From assembly GCA_944387035.1 (NCBI GenBank), contig CALXDJ010000011.1, forward strand, positions 1 to 64,000: a DNA stretch of 64,000 nt. The letters are read 5' to 3'. The notes beneath the pieces are model-generated. The model saw nothing but the letters and a program-made list of their open reading frames with translations, was not told the DNA's origin and made no database searches. This document shows positions 34,589 to 42,949 of the stretch, one piece after another (position 1 is the stretch's first letter; every line of letters begins with the position of its first letter). The stretch is from an uncultured Oscillospiraceae bacterium (GTDB lineage Bacteria; Bacillota; Clostridia; Oscillospirales; Oscillospiraceae). The position numbers were made by a program, and so were the translations under genes.

Positions 34589-36034
34589 GTGGCCGAAGAA
34601 AAAAATACCAAGTGGAAGGTGCTGCAGCTGCGGGGCCTGCGCAAACGTTGGATTTTTAATACGGTGATGCCGGTGCTGGCGTTGCTGGTTTTGATTGTGG
34701 TACTGTTCTCTACCGGCGTGTCCAGCTATTATTACCAGTCTATGGAAGACGGCCTGACCAAGCAGGTGCAGGCGCAGGCTGGGGCATTCAATGACTACTT
34801 TATGGATAACGGCTATACCAGCTATTATCAAAAAGCCGTCCAATGTACCACAGATTTTGAGGACAAGGGCCGCATTGAAATGCAGTTTATCAACAGTGCG
34901 GGCCGGATTCAGATTTCCTCCACATCCAACCTCCTGGCGGGAACTGCGCCGGGGACATCGGATATTACCGATGCCATTGCCCATAATGAGATTTCTTCTT
35001 ATCACGGGCGGGACCCCGAAACGGGAGAGACCATTTTGGCAGTTTCCCATCCCTTGACCTCAAACGGAAAAGTGGTGGGGGTAATGCGCTTGGTAACCTC
35101 ACTGCGGGCAGTCAACCGGCAGGTGATGCTGGCGGTTCTGGCGATTTGCCTGATTGCCGCGCTGTCTTTGGCACTGGTGATCATCTCCAACCTGCTGTTT
35201 ATCAATAACGTGGTTGAGCCTGTAGCGGTGGTGACGGAGGCAGCCAAGCGGATTTCTGCCGGAAGCTACGGATTCCAAATTGAAAAGAAGTATACCGATG
35301 AGTTGGGAGAGCTGGTGGATAACATCAACGATATGTCCCTGAAAATCGGTCAGAACGAGAAGATGAAAAGCGAGTTCATTTCCTCGGTATCCCATGAGCT
35401 GCGTACGCCTTTGACAGCCATCAATGGCTGGGGCGAGACGATTCTGGAGGATCCTACGGGAGATCCGGAGCAGCTGCGCCGGGGAATCCGGATCATCCTC
35501 AATGAGTCCCGCCGTCTTTCCACCATGGTGGAGGAATTGTTGGAGTTTTCCAAAATGGAGGACGGCCGGTTCACTCTGCGCATGGAGCAGGTAGATTTGC
35601 AGGCGGAGTTTGAAGATGCCATCTTCACCTACCGGGAGCTGTTCCGTCAGGAGGGGATTGAGCTGAGTTATGAGGCCGGGGATGAGGATTTGCCACTGAT
35701 CCCGGGAGATTCCGAGCGGCTCAAGCAGGTGTTTTGCAATGTGCTGGACAACGCCTCCAAGCATGGCGGATCCGGAAAACGAATTTCCGCATCCATCTGT
35801 GAAGAAGGCGATTGGCAGGTGGTCCGGGTTCGGGATTACGGCCCCGGCATTCCGGAGGAAGAGCTGCCGTTTGTGAAGCAGAAATTTTACAAGGGCTCCT
35901 CTAAGGCCCGGGGCAGCGGCATCGGCCTGGCAGTGTGCGATGAGATTATCGGCCTGCACGGTGGGACGTTTACCATCGGCAATGCCGAGGGCGGCGGCGC
36001 TATTGTGACCATTCGGCTGCCCGAAATTGAATAA
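34589..36034 (+). CDS. Sensor histidine kinase
   Basis: 481 residues. Membrane helices at about 24-44 and 178-204 enclose a 130-residue extracellular sensor of Cache/PAS-like style (GRIQISSTSN). Then HAMP (about 205-255), phosphoacceptor His269 in SVSHELRTPLTAI, and an ATPase domain with N box VFCNVLDNASKH, G1 DYGPGIP and G2 GSGIGLAV. GTG start at 34589 behind GAGGTGAGG. Architecture resembles WalK/PhoR kinases. Partner is the response regulator at 33093. Confidence 0.95.
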   Translation: MAEEKNTKWKVLQLRGLRKRWIFNTVMPVLALLVLIVVLFSTGVSSYYYQSMEDGLTKQVQAQAGAFNDYFMDNGYTSYYQKAVQCTTDFEDKGRIEMQFINSAGRIQISSTSNLLAGTAPGTSDITDAIAHNEISSYHGRDPETGETILAVSHPLTSNGKVVGVMRLVTSLRAVNRQVMLAVLAICLIAALSLALVIISNLLFINNVVEPVAVVTEAAKRISAGSYGFQIEKKYTDELGELVDNINDMSLKIGQNEKMKSEFISSVSHELRTPLTAINGWGETILEDPTGDPEQLRRGIRIILNESRRLSTMVEELLEFSKMEDGRFTLRMEQVDLQAEFEDAIFTYRELFRQEGIELSYEAGDEDLPLIPGDSERLKQVFCNVLDNASKHGGSGKRISASICEEGDWQVVRVRDYGPGIPEEELPFVKQKFYKGSSKARGSGIGLAVCDEIIGLHGGTFTIGNAEGGGAIVTIRLPEIE

Positions 36035-36058
36035 GACCACGACTCCCAAAGAAAATTA

Positions 36059-36071
36059 GAACAAACGTTTG
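36059..36071 (+). promoter_or_regulatory. LexA (SOS) box candidate
   Basis: GAAC-AAAC-GTTTG fits the Gram-positive LexA pattern GAAC-N4-GTTY, including purine and pyrimidine preferences in the spacer. It overlaps the -35 of the promoter at 36069-36097 that leads into yqhQ, prmC, recA and recX. No such box lies directly before recA. Confidence 0.5.
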
Positions 36072-36097
36072 ATTTTCTTCGGCGGATGTGATAGAAT
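36069..36097 (+). promoter_or_regulatory. Promoter of yqhQ-prmC(-recA) run
   Basis: TTGATT (36069-36074), 17-bp spacer, TAGAAT (36092-36097), 24 bases before the yqhQ start. Confidence 0.65.
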
Positions 36098-36121
36098 CCC
36101 ATATCATAGAAAGGAAATTTC

Positions 36122-37093
36122 ATGGCAGAGAACAAGTCCTGCGCCTTCCGCACCAGCATTGGCGGACAGGCGCTGATCGAGGGCATCCTGATGCGGGGAC
36201 CGGAGAAAGAAGCCATTGTGGTCCGCAATCAGGAAGGAGAGCTGGTGGAAAAAGTTGAGGAGCTGCGGTTTATCCGGGACCGGTATCCGATTTTGGGCGT
36301 TCCGCTGATCCGGGGAACCGTCAATTTTCTGGACTCCATGGTCCACGGTGTGCGGGCACTGATGTATTCGGCCGATTTTTATCCCGATGAAGAGGCAAGC
36401 CAGCCCTCAAAGCTGGAACAGTGGCTGGAAAACCATCTTTCCAGCAAGAAGCTGGAGAGCGCACTGGTGACCTTGGCGGTGGTGCTGGGCGTAGGCATGA
36501 GCATTTTTTTGTTTATGGTGCTGCCCACGTTTCTCACAGGCGGACTGCTGCACTTCTTCCCGTCCTTTCCCCTGTGGGGACGGAACTTGCTGGAAGGCGT
36601 GCTCAAGATCGTCATCTTTCTTATTTATCTGATTGCCTGCTCCAGACAGAAAGATATTTATCGGGTGTTTCAGTACCATGGAGCAGAGCATAAGACCATC
36701 TTTTGTTATGAGGCGGGACTTCCCCTGACGGTGGAAAATGTCCGCATTCAGCCCCGGCATCATCCCCGCTGCGGCACCAGCTTTCTCTTTGTGGTGATTT
36801 TCGTCTCCATCCTTCTTTCCAGCCTGGTGTTCGGCATTTGGCCGATTACCAATGTCTGGCTGCGGACGGCGGTCCATTTGCTGCTGCTGCCCCTGGTAGT
36901 GGGCATTACCTATGAGTTTAACCGCTGGGTGGGCCGCCACGTACAGGACAATGGTCTGGCCCGGATTCTGACCGCTCCGGGGTTATGGATGCAGAATTTT
37001 ACCACCAATGAGCCGGATGACTCCATGATTGAATGTGCCATCCGGTCTTTGGAACTGGTCATTCCCAGTGAAAAGGGAAAGGACGCCTGGTAA
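36122..37093 (+). CDS. yqhQ: YqhQ (DUF1385) membrane protein
   Basis: 323 residues with the DUF1385 signatures GGQALIEGILMRGP near the N terminus and YHGAEHKTI in the middle; about four membrane helices (roughly 120-140, 158-175, 222-243 and 247-265). Function is not established, but in many clostridia it lies beside prmC and prfA, as with prmC here. A clear AAAGGAAATTTC precedes the ATG. Confidence 0.93.
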   Translation: MAENKSCAFRTSIGGQALIEGILMRGPEKEAIVVRNQEGELVEKVEELRFIRDRYPILGVPLIRGTVNFLDSMVHGVRALMYSADFYPDEEASQPSKLEQWLENHLSSKKLESALVTLAVVLGVGMSIFLFMVLPTFLTGGLLHFFPSFPLWGRNLLEGVLKIVIFLIYLIACSRQKDIYRVFQYHGAEHKTIFCYEAGLPLTVENVRIQPRHHPRCGTSFLFVVIFVSILLSSLVFGIWPITNVWLRTAVHLLLLPLVVGITYEFNRWVGRHVQDNGLARILTAPGLWMQNFTTNEPDDSMIECAIRSLELVIPSEKGKDAW

Positions 37094-37158
37094 GGGCGGA
37101 CTTCCCACAGACGGCAAAAAGCCGGAATGGAAAAAGAGAAAAGATAACGGAGCGTATC

Positions 37159-38025
37159 ATGGCCATCACATATAACAATTTGTATTTGGATATTCGCCAG
37201 CAGCTTCACCGGGCTGGAATTGAAGCCGCCACGCTGGAAGCCCGGGAGCTGGTGTGCTTTGGCACCGGGAAGAGCCGGGAAGAGCTGAGCCGGGATGGGG
37301 GACTGTATGCCTCGCCGGAGCTGGAGGCCCGGGTCCGGAATTTGGTGGACCGCCATCTGGCCGGTGAGCCCGTGGCGTATCTGATCGGAGAATGGGAATT
37401 TTACGGCTTGCCCCTGGACATTTCCCGGGATGTGCTGATTCCCCGTCCGGATACGGAGGTCCTGGCGGAACAGGCCATTGAATATGTTCGTACACAGGGA
37501 GAATGCCGGGTGCTGGATCTGTGTGCCGGGAGCGGCTGCATCGGTCTTGCCATTGCGGCGCAGGCGACCAGTGCCCGGGTTGTGCTGGGAGAGTGGTCCG
37601 ATGCGGCGCTGAAGATCTGCCGTCAGAACATCCGGCGCAACAGCCTGTCCGGACGGGTGGTTCCCATGCAGGCGGATGCACGGGAGAAGCCGGAGAAATC
37701 ACTGGGCGAATTCCAATGCATTGTCTCCAATCCGCCCTATATTCCCCGGGCGGATATTGACGGCCTGGATGTTTCCGTGCGGGACTATGAACCGCACCTG
37801 GCTCTGGACGGCGGTGAGGACGGACTGGATTTTTACCGCAGTATTTCTGAGAAGTGGAAGGATGCGCTGGTGCCTGGAGGGCGACTGTACTTTGAAGTCG
37901 GGATCGGCCAGGCGGACAGCGTGCTGCGGATCATGCGCTCCCAGGGATTTGGCGATATCCAGATCGTCAAGGATCTGCACGACATTCCCCGGGTAGTATT
38001 TGGAACACTGTGCACAGAGGTCTGA
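37159..38025 (+). CDS. prmC: Release-factor glutamine N5-methyltransferase PrmC
   Basis: Methylates the GGQ glutamine of release factors RF1/RF2. 288 residues: an N-terminal helical domain that recognises the factor, then a Rossmann methyltransferase with SAM motif VLDLCAGSGCIG and catalytic NPPY at about 191-194 (SNPPYIPRADI). Normal length. prfA, its usual neighbour, is not present; recA follows after 97 bases. Confidence 0.95.
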   Translation: MAITYNNLYLDIRQQLHRAGIEAATLEARELVCFGTGKSREELSRDGGLYASPELEARVRNLVDRHLAGEPVAYLIGEWEFYGLPLDISRDVLIPRPDTEVLAEQAIEYVRTQGECRVLDLCAGSGCIGLAIAAQATSARVVLGEWSDAALKICRQNIRRNSLSGRVVPMQADAREKPEKSLGEFQCIVSNPPYIPRADIDGLDVSVRDYEPHLALDGGEDGLDFYRSISEKWKDALVPGGRLYFEVGIGQADSVLRIMRSQGFGDIQIVKDLHDIPRVVFGTLCTEV

Positions 38026-38051
38026 GCTGACGGCTCGTTTCTGGAAAGAAA

Positions 38052-38085
38052 GGTTCGGGAGGCGGTAAACTGCCTCCCGGTAACC
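38052..38085 (+). terminator. Hairpin between prmC and recA
   Basis: Stem GGGAGGC / GCCTCCC (38057-38063 with 38072-38078) extended by GGTT/AACC. No T-run, so it may be a weak terminator or processing site; some read-through into recA is likely. Confidence 0.45.
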
Positions 38086-38122
38086 ATGCTTTCATTGAGT
38101 AAAAAAGCAGGAGGAACAACAT

Positions 38123-39229
38123 ATGGCGAAGGAGAAAGCACCGCTGCCTGCCGCGGCACCGGCGGATGATAAAAAGCGAGCCATTGATACCGCAATGGCG
38201 CAGATTGAAAAGATGTATGGCAAAGGTTCCATTATGCGTTTCGGTGACCGGACCAGCCTGGATGTGGACTATATTCCCACCGGCTCTCTGGCGCTGGATG
38301 TGGCGTTGGGAATCGGCGGTTTGCCCAAGGGCCGGATCATCGAGATCTACGGACCCGAGTCCTCCGGTAAAACCACCCTGGCACTTCATGTGGTGGCAGA
38401 AGCCCAGAAGCGGGGCGGCGAAGTGGCGTTTGTGGATGCCGAGCATGCGCTGGATCCTACCTATGCCCGGGCGTTGGGCGTAAAGGTGGAGGACATGCTG
38501 ATCTCCCAGCCGGATACCGGTGAACAGGCCCTGGAGATCACCGAAGCACTGGTGCGTTCCGGAGCCATCGATGTCATCGTGGTGGACTCCGTGGCTGCCC
38601 TGGTGCCCCGGGCAGAAATTGAAGGCGAAATGGGCGACAGCTATGTGGGACTGCAGGCCCGCCTGATGAGCCAGGCGCTGCGCAAGCTGACCGGCGCCAT
38701 CGGCAAGACCAACACCATCGTCATTTTCATCAACCAGCTGCGGGAAAAGGTAGGTGTGATGTACGGCAACCCGGAGGTGACTACCGGCGGCCGTGCCCTG
38801 AAGTTCTACTCTTCCGTACGGATTGATGTGCGGCGGATTGAAGCACTGAAGAACGGCAGTGAGATCATTGGCAACCGGACTCGTGCCAAAGTGGTGAAGA
38901 ACAAGGTTGCACCTCCCTTCCGGGAAGCGGAATTTGACATTATGTACGGCCAGGGCATTGCCCGGGAGGGTGAGCTCATCGATCTGGGTGTGAAGCTGGA
39001 TCTGGTGCAGAAGGCCGGTTCCTGGTTCTCCATGGGAGAGACCCGTATCGGCCAGGGCCGGGATGCCGCCAAGAAGTATCTGCTGGATAATCCGGAAGTG
39101 GCTGCCCAGCTGGAGGCGGATATCCGGAAGAATTTTGACAAGCTGATGAGCAACCAGTCCCGGATTGCAGCCCGGGCCGCAGGGCGGGCGGTAGACGTCA
39201 GCGCCGACGACTTCAAGGATGAGGATTGA
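38123..39229 (+). CDS. recA: Recombinase RecA
   Basis: Forms filaments on single-stranded DNA, catalyses strand exchange and triggers LexA self-cleavage. 368 residues with Walker [10 protein letters not shown] (77-85), the [12 protein letters not shown]-like L2 region and KAGSWFSM in the C-terminal domain. AGGAGG precedes the ATG. No promoter or SOS box is visible immediately upstream, so transcription from the LexA-like promoter at 36.07 kb is possible. Overlaps recX by 11 bases. Confidence 0.98.
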   Translation: MAKEKAPLPAAAPADDKKRAIDTAMAQIEKMYGKGSIMRFGDRTSLDVDYIPTGSLALDVALGIGGLPKGRIIEIYGPESSGKTTLALHVVAEAQKRGGEVAFVDAEHALDPTYARALGVKVEDMLISQPDTGEQALEITEALVRSGAIDVIVVDSVAALVPRAEIEGEMGDSYVGLQARLMSQALRKLTGAIGKTNTIVIFINQLREKVGVMYGNPEVTTGGRALKFYSSVRIDVRRIEALKNGSEIIGNRTRAKVVKNKVAPPFREAEFDIMYGQGIAREGELIDLGVKLDLVQKAGSWFSMGETRIGQGRDAAKKYLLDNPEVAAQLEADIRKNFDKLMSNQSRIAARAAGRAVDVSADDFKDED

Positions 39230-39833
39230 GCGGATCACGGCATCCGGCCGGGACCGCTATACGGTGACGCTGGAGAGCGGAGCCGCGCTGGAGATCACAG
39301 ACCGGGAGCTGCTGCGCTTTGGCCTGCGGGCCGGAGATCTTCTGGATGAACAGATTTGGGAGCAGCTGCGGGAGTCGGCCAGTTTGTCCCATGTGAAGGG
39401 CAAAGCAGCGGATTTGATTGGCCGGCGGGCCATGAGCCGGGCGACCCTGGAGAAAAAGCTGCGGGAAAAAGGCGCCAGTGAAGCGGAGACCCGATATGCC
39501 GCTGAATGGCTGGAGGCCATTGGTGCGATCAATGACGCAGAGTATGCCGCACTGTTGGTACGGCACTGTGCGGGGCGGGGCTATGGTCCTGCCCGGGTCC
39601 GGGAAAAGCTGTATGAAAAGGGAATTCCCCGGGAGCTGTGGGATGAGGCGCTGGAGACCATGCCGGATCCTGCGGAGCAGATTGACCGCTTCCTCCAGGA
39701 GAAGCTTCGGGGACGGACCCCGGATGAAAAGGAGAAAAAGCGGCTTTCCGATGCGTTGCTGCGCCGGGGATTCGGCTGGGGCGACGTTAAGGCGGGACTC
39801 AACCGTCTGGGCGCGGAGCTGTATGAGGAATAA
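39219..39833 (+). CDS. recX: RecA regulator RecX
   Basis: 204 residues built from three-helix repeats ([51 protein letters not shown]). RecX caps or dismantles RecA filaments. The ATG lies inside the recA end with AAGGA just upstream, so translation is coupled to recA. Confidence 0.94.
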   Translation: MRIERITASGRDRYTVTLESGAALEITDRELLRFGLRAGDLLDEQIWEQLRESASLSHVKGKAADLIGRRAMSRATLEKKLREKGASEAETRYAAEWLEAIGAINDAEYAALLVRHCAGRGYGPARVREKLYEKGIPRELWDEALETMPDPAEQIDRFLQEKLRGRTPDEKEKKRLSDALLRRGFGWGDVKAGLNRLGAELYEE

Positions 39834-39854
39834 GGCAAAACGGAGGAGACAGAG

Positions 39855-41177
39855 TTGGGTTATAAAATCGCGTTTATTTCCCTGGGATGTGCCAAAAACC
39901 AGGTAAACTGCGAACAGATGATGGCCACGGTCACTGCTGCGGGACATACGGTCCAGGCGGCGCCGGAGGGGGCCGATGTGGTGGTGGTGAATACCTGTGG
40001 TTTTTTGGAGAGTGCCTGCCAGGAGGCCATTGACAATATTCTGGAGATGGCGGAGCTGAAAAAGACCGGCCAGGTGAAGAAAATTTTGGTGACCGGCTGT
40101 ATGGCCCAGCGCTATAAGCAGGATGTGCTTTCGGAGCTGCCGGAGGTGGATGGCATTCTGGGTACCGGCAGCTACGGTGACGTGGCCGCGGCTGTGACGG
40201 AGCTGATGGAAGAGGGCCTGCGGCCCTGCCATCTGGGCAACATTCATACAGCCGAGCAGGGCGGTGCCCGGATTCTCTCGACGCCGCCTTGGTATGCATA
40301 CCTGCGCATCGCCGAGGGCTGTGACAACCACTGCGCTTATTGCGTGATCCCCTCCCTGCGCGGCAAATACCGCAGCCGTCCCATGGGCGAGCTGCTGGAT
40401 GAGGCGGCGGAGCTGGCGTCTGCGGGCGTCAAGGAGCTGCTGGTGATTGCGCAGGATATTACCCGCTATGGAACGGACTTCAACGGCGAACACCAGCTGG
40501 CAAAGCTGCTGGACGAGCTGTGCCGCCTGGATTTCCACTGGATCCGGCTGCACTATCTGTATCCGGATGAGATTACCGACGAGCTGATTGATACCATTGC
40601 CCGGCAGCCCAAGATTCTGCCGTATCTGGATATTCCCATTCAGCACTGCAACGATGGGATTTTGAAGGCGATGAACCGCCGGGATACCAAAGCGGAGCTG
40701 GAAGCACTCTTTGCCAAGCTGCGGGCTCGGATTCCGGGTCTGGTGCTGCGTACCAGTCTCATCACCGGCCTGCCCGGTGAGGGAGAGGCGGAACTGGAAG
40801 AACTGTGTGAGTTCCTGCGCCAGACCCGCATTGAGCGGGCGGGCGTGTTCCCCTTCTCTCCGGAGGAGGGAACCCGGGCGGCTCAGATGGAGCATGTGGA
40901 TACCGAAGAGGCCCGCCGCCGGGCGGAGCTGGTGGTGGATGTGCAGTCCGACATCATCGATGCCTATAACGAGTCCGTGCTGGGTACGGAACGGGAAGTT
41001 CTGTGCGAGGGCTTTGACCCGCAGGCGCAGATGTTCTTTGGCCGCAGCTATGCCGAGTCTCCTGATATCGACGGACGGATTTATTTCACCGCTGAGGAAG
41101 AGGTGGAACCGGGCACTTTTGTGACCGTCCGTCTGACTGACACCATGGATGGAGAGCTCACCGGCGAGCAGGTTTGA
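39855..41177 (+). CDS. rimO: Ribosomal protein S12 methylthiotransferase RimO
   Basis: Radical-SAM enzyme adding a methylthio group to an aspartate of S12. 440 residues: N-terminal UPF0004 domain with cluster cysteines (GCAKNQVN, NTCGF, TGCMAQR), radical-SAM motif GCDNHCAYC, and a C-terminal TRAM RNA-binding domain. The NQVN sequence and EGCDNHCAYC favour RimO over MiaB. TTG start at 39855, 6 bases after CGGAGGAG. The S12 gene is not in the visible ribosomal block. Confidence 0.95.
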   Translation: MGYKIAFISLGCAKNQVNCEQMMATVTAAGHTVQAAPEGADVVVVNTCGFLESACQEAIDNILEMAELKKTGQVKKILVTGCMAQRYKQDVLSELPEVDGILGTGSYGDVAAAVTELMEEGLRPCHLGNIHTAEQGGARILSTPPWYAYLRIAEGCDNHCAYCVIPSLRGKYRSRPMGELLDEAAELASAGVKELLVIAQDITRYGTDFNGEHQLAKLLDELCRLDFHWIRLHYLYPDEITDELIDTIARQPKILPYLDIPIQHCNDGILKAMNRRDTKAELEALFAKLRARIPGLVLRTSLITGLPGEGEAELEELCEFLRQTRIERAGVFPFSPEEGTRAAQMEHVDTEEARRRAELVVDVQSDIIDAYNESVLGTEREVLCEGFDPQAQMFFGRSYAESPDIDGRIYFTAEEEVEPGTFVTVRLTDTMDGELTGEQV

Positions 41178-41254
41178 TTGGAAAAGCCTTTGGCCATAAG
41201 AAAACATACCGGGTGTTCCGATGGAGCCTGTCCCGGACAGAGGAGCGAATCATC

Positions 41255-41785
41255 ATGAATTTGCCTAATAAATTAACACTTTTACGCATTATATTAATCC
41301 CTGTGTTTATGGGAGTGCTGTATTGGGGCTTCCCCGGGGCGGACTATGTGGCTCTGGCAATCTTTGTGATTGCCAGCCTTACGGATATGCTGGACGGTAA
41401 AATTGCCCGCAAGTATAACCTGGTAACAGACTTCGGAAAATTTGCCGATCCCTTGGCGGACAAAATGCTGGTGACGGCGGCGATGCTGTGGTTTGTCGAG
41501 ATTGGACGGATGCCTGCCTGGGCGCTGCTGATCGTGATCATTCGGGAATTCGCCGTCAGCGGACTGCGGATGATTGCCTCGGATAAGGGGCGGGTCATTG
41601 CAGCCGGGTGGTCCGGCAAGGTGAAAACTGCCGCCACCATGGTGTGCATCGTGGTGATGTTCCTCCACATCCCGGGCATTCAGAATACGCTGAATATGGT
41701 CTGTGTGTGGATCATTGCCCTGACGACCTTGTATTCCGGTGTGGAATATTTTGTGAAAAACAAGGATGTTATTGCCTCCGCATGA
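41255..41785 (+). CDS. pgsA: Phosphatidylglycerophosphate synthase
   Basis: CDP-diacylglycerol:glycerol-3-phosphate 3-phosphatidyltransferase, the committed step of phosphatidylglycerol synthesis. 176 residues, about five or six membrane helices, with the CDP-alcohol phosphotransferase motif DMLDGKIAR...G..AD...D. Start at 41255 behind AGGAG; the 27 codons upstream in the same frame lack a ribosome site and lie between rimO and pgsA. Last gene before a terminator. Confidence 0.93.
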   Translation: MNLPNKLTLLRIILIPVFMGVLYWGFPGADYVALAIFVIASLTDMLDGKIARKYNLVTDFGKFADPLADKMLVTAAMLWFVEIGRMPAWALLIVIIREFAVSGLRMIASDKGRVIAAGWSGKVKTAATMVCIVVMFLHIPGIQNTLNMVCVWIIALTTLYSGVEYFVKNKDVIASA

Positions 41786-41792
41786 AAGATTG

Positions 41793-41820
41793 AACGGCCG
41801 CGGGTACTCTGCGGCCGTTT
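41793..41820 (+). terminator. pgsA terminator
   Basis: Perfect 9-bp stem AACGGCCGC / GCGGCCGTT with a 9-base loop and short T-rich tail. The following 140 bases to the next promoter show nothing recognisable. Confidence 0.75.
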
Positions 41821-41961
41821 GATTTGAGCGTTCAGAGCGGTTTGCAGAGATGACCGCCGTTTCCATGCATTGCCCGGACAGAGGAGATTTCGGTTTCCGG
41901 ATGGGATGGAAGCCGGCAAAGTGTCGGGAAATGGAGCGGCAGAGAAAAATGATGCTGCCGC

Positions 41962-41990
41962 TTGACACGCCCGGGGAATCCTGTTAATAT
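41962..41990 (+). promoter_or_regulatory. Promoter of cysE-cysS
   Basis: TTGACA (41962-41967), 17-bp spacer, TAATAT (41985-41990). Confidence 0.8.
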
Positions 41991-41996
41991 ACTAGG

Positions 41997-42230
41997 CGTA
42001 CAACTGCATAGCGTGATGATCGGGAAGAGTACCGGCTAGGACCAAAGGACAGAGAGGGCGCGTCACCGGCTGCAAGCGTGCCTACGGAGGGAGCGGGGAA
42101 CGTGCGCCCGGGAGCGCGGGGGATGTGGATGCCCTCCGTACGGCCTGCGTCAAGGGCCTTCCTTGAGTGATAAAAGAGAGTGGAACCGCGATTCGTCGCC
42201 TCTCGTACTTTGGTACGGGAGGCGTTTTTA
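41997..42230 (+). promoter_or_regulatory. T-box leader (cysteine), cysE-cysS
   Basis: The leader has the early GGGAAGAGTAC and ACAGAGAGGGC segments of Stem I, the T-box sequence GAGAGTGGAACCGCG (42176-42190) and an intrinsic terminator (42198-42208 with 42213-42223, then TTTTT). A TGC cysteine codon at 42071-42073 on the 3' side of Stem I is the likely specifier. Uncharged tRNA-Cys would bind it and the T-box, prevent the terminator and allow cysE and cysS to be made. The genes controlled fit cysteine. Confidence 0.9.
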
Positions 42231-42264
42231 TTTCCCTCCCGACCGACACAAGGAGAAATGAATC

Positions 42265-42948
42265 ATGGCAAAACGAGTGACCCGACTGGGCGGCCTGTTG
42301 GCAGCCTACCAGCGCCGCGATCCTGCGGCCCGCAGCAAGCTGGAGATTTTCCTGCTCTATCCCGGTGTACACGCGGTACTGTACCATCGCCTGGCCCATT
42401 GGCTGTATGTGCACCACCGTTTTTTCCTGGCCCGCTGCGTATCGCAGTGGAACCGCTTCTGGACCGGAATTGAGATTCATCCCGGCGCCATCATCGGCCA
42501 TCGGCTGGTGATTGACCACGGCATGGGTATCATCATCGGGGAGACGACGGAGATTGGCGATGATTGCCTGCTGTATCAGGGGGTGACCCTGGGCGGTACC
42601 GGCAAGGATAAGGGGAAGCGGCATCCCACCTTGGGCAATAATGTTCTGGTGGGTTCCGGCGCCAAGGTCCTGGGGCCCTTTACTGTGGGGGACAATGCCC
42701 GGATTGCAGCCGGTGCCGTGGTGCTGGGGGAAGTCCCGCCCAATGCCACTGCGGTGGGCGTCCCGGCTCAGGTGGTCCGGGTAGCAGGCAAGCCGGTTTA
42801 TTATGCCGACGATGTGGATCAGATCCACATGACCGACCCCTTGGTGGAAGAACTGGCGGCGATGAACCGCCGCGTGGAAGAACTGGAACGAGAACTGATG
42901 GACTTGCGCAAAGCAGTCTGCAAAACAAAAGAGGAAAGGACAGCCTGA
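42265..42948 (+). CDS. cysE: Serine O-acetyltransferase
   Basis: Makes O-acetylserine from serine and acetyl-CoA, first step of cysteine synthesis. 227 residues: N-terminal helices ([17 protein letters not shown]), then left-handed beta-helix hexapeptide repeats with catalytic His in [15 protein letters not shown], followed by [10 protein letters not shown] and a C-terminal coiled helix. Short form like Bacillus CysE. T-box controlled; 1 base separates its stop from cysS. O-acetylserine sulfhydrylase is not adjacent. Confidence 0.95.
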   Translation: MAKRVTRLGGLLAAYQRRDPAARSKLEIFLLYPGVHAVLYHRLAHWLYVHHRFFLARCVSQWNRFWTGIEIHPGAIIGHRLVIDHGMGIIIGETTEIGDDCLLYQGVTLGGTGKDKGKRHPTLGNNVLVGSGAKVLGPFTVGDNARIAAGAVVLGEVPPNATAVGVPAQVVRVAGKPVYYADDVDQIHMTDPLVEELAAMNRRVEELERELMDLRKAVCKTKEERTA

Positions 42949-42949
42949 A

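Noticed and set aside
39213-41207. 664-codon minus-strand open frame opposite recX and rimO
   Set aside because: The plus strand encodes two well-known proteins with all motifs; high-GC antisense frames are often open.
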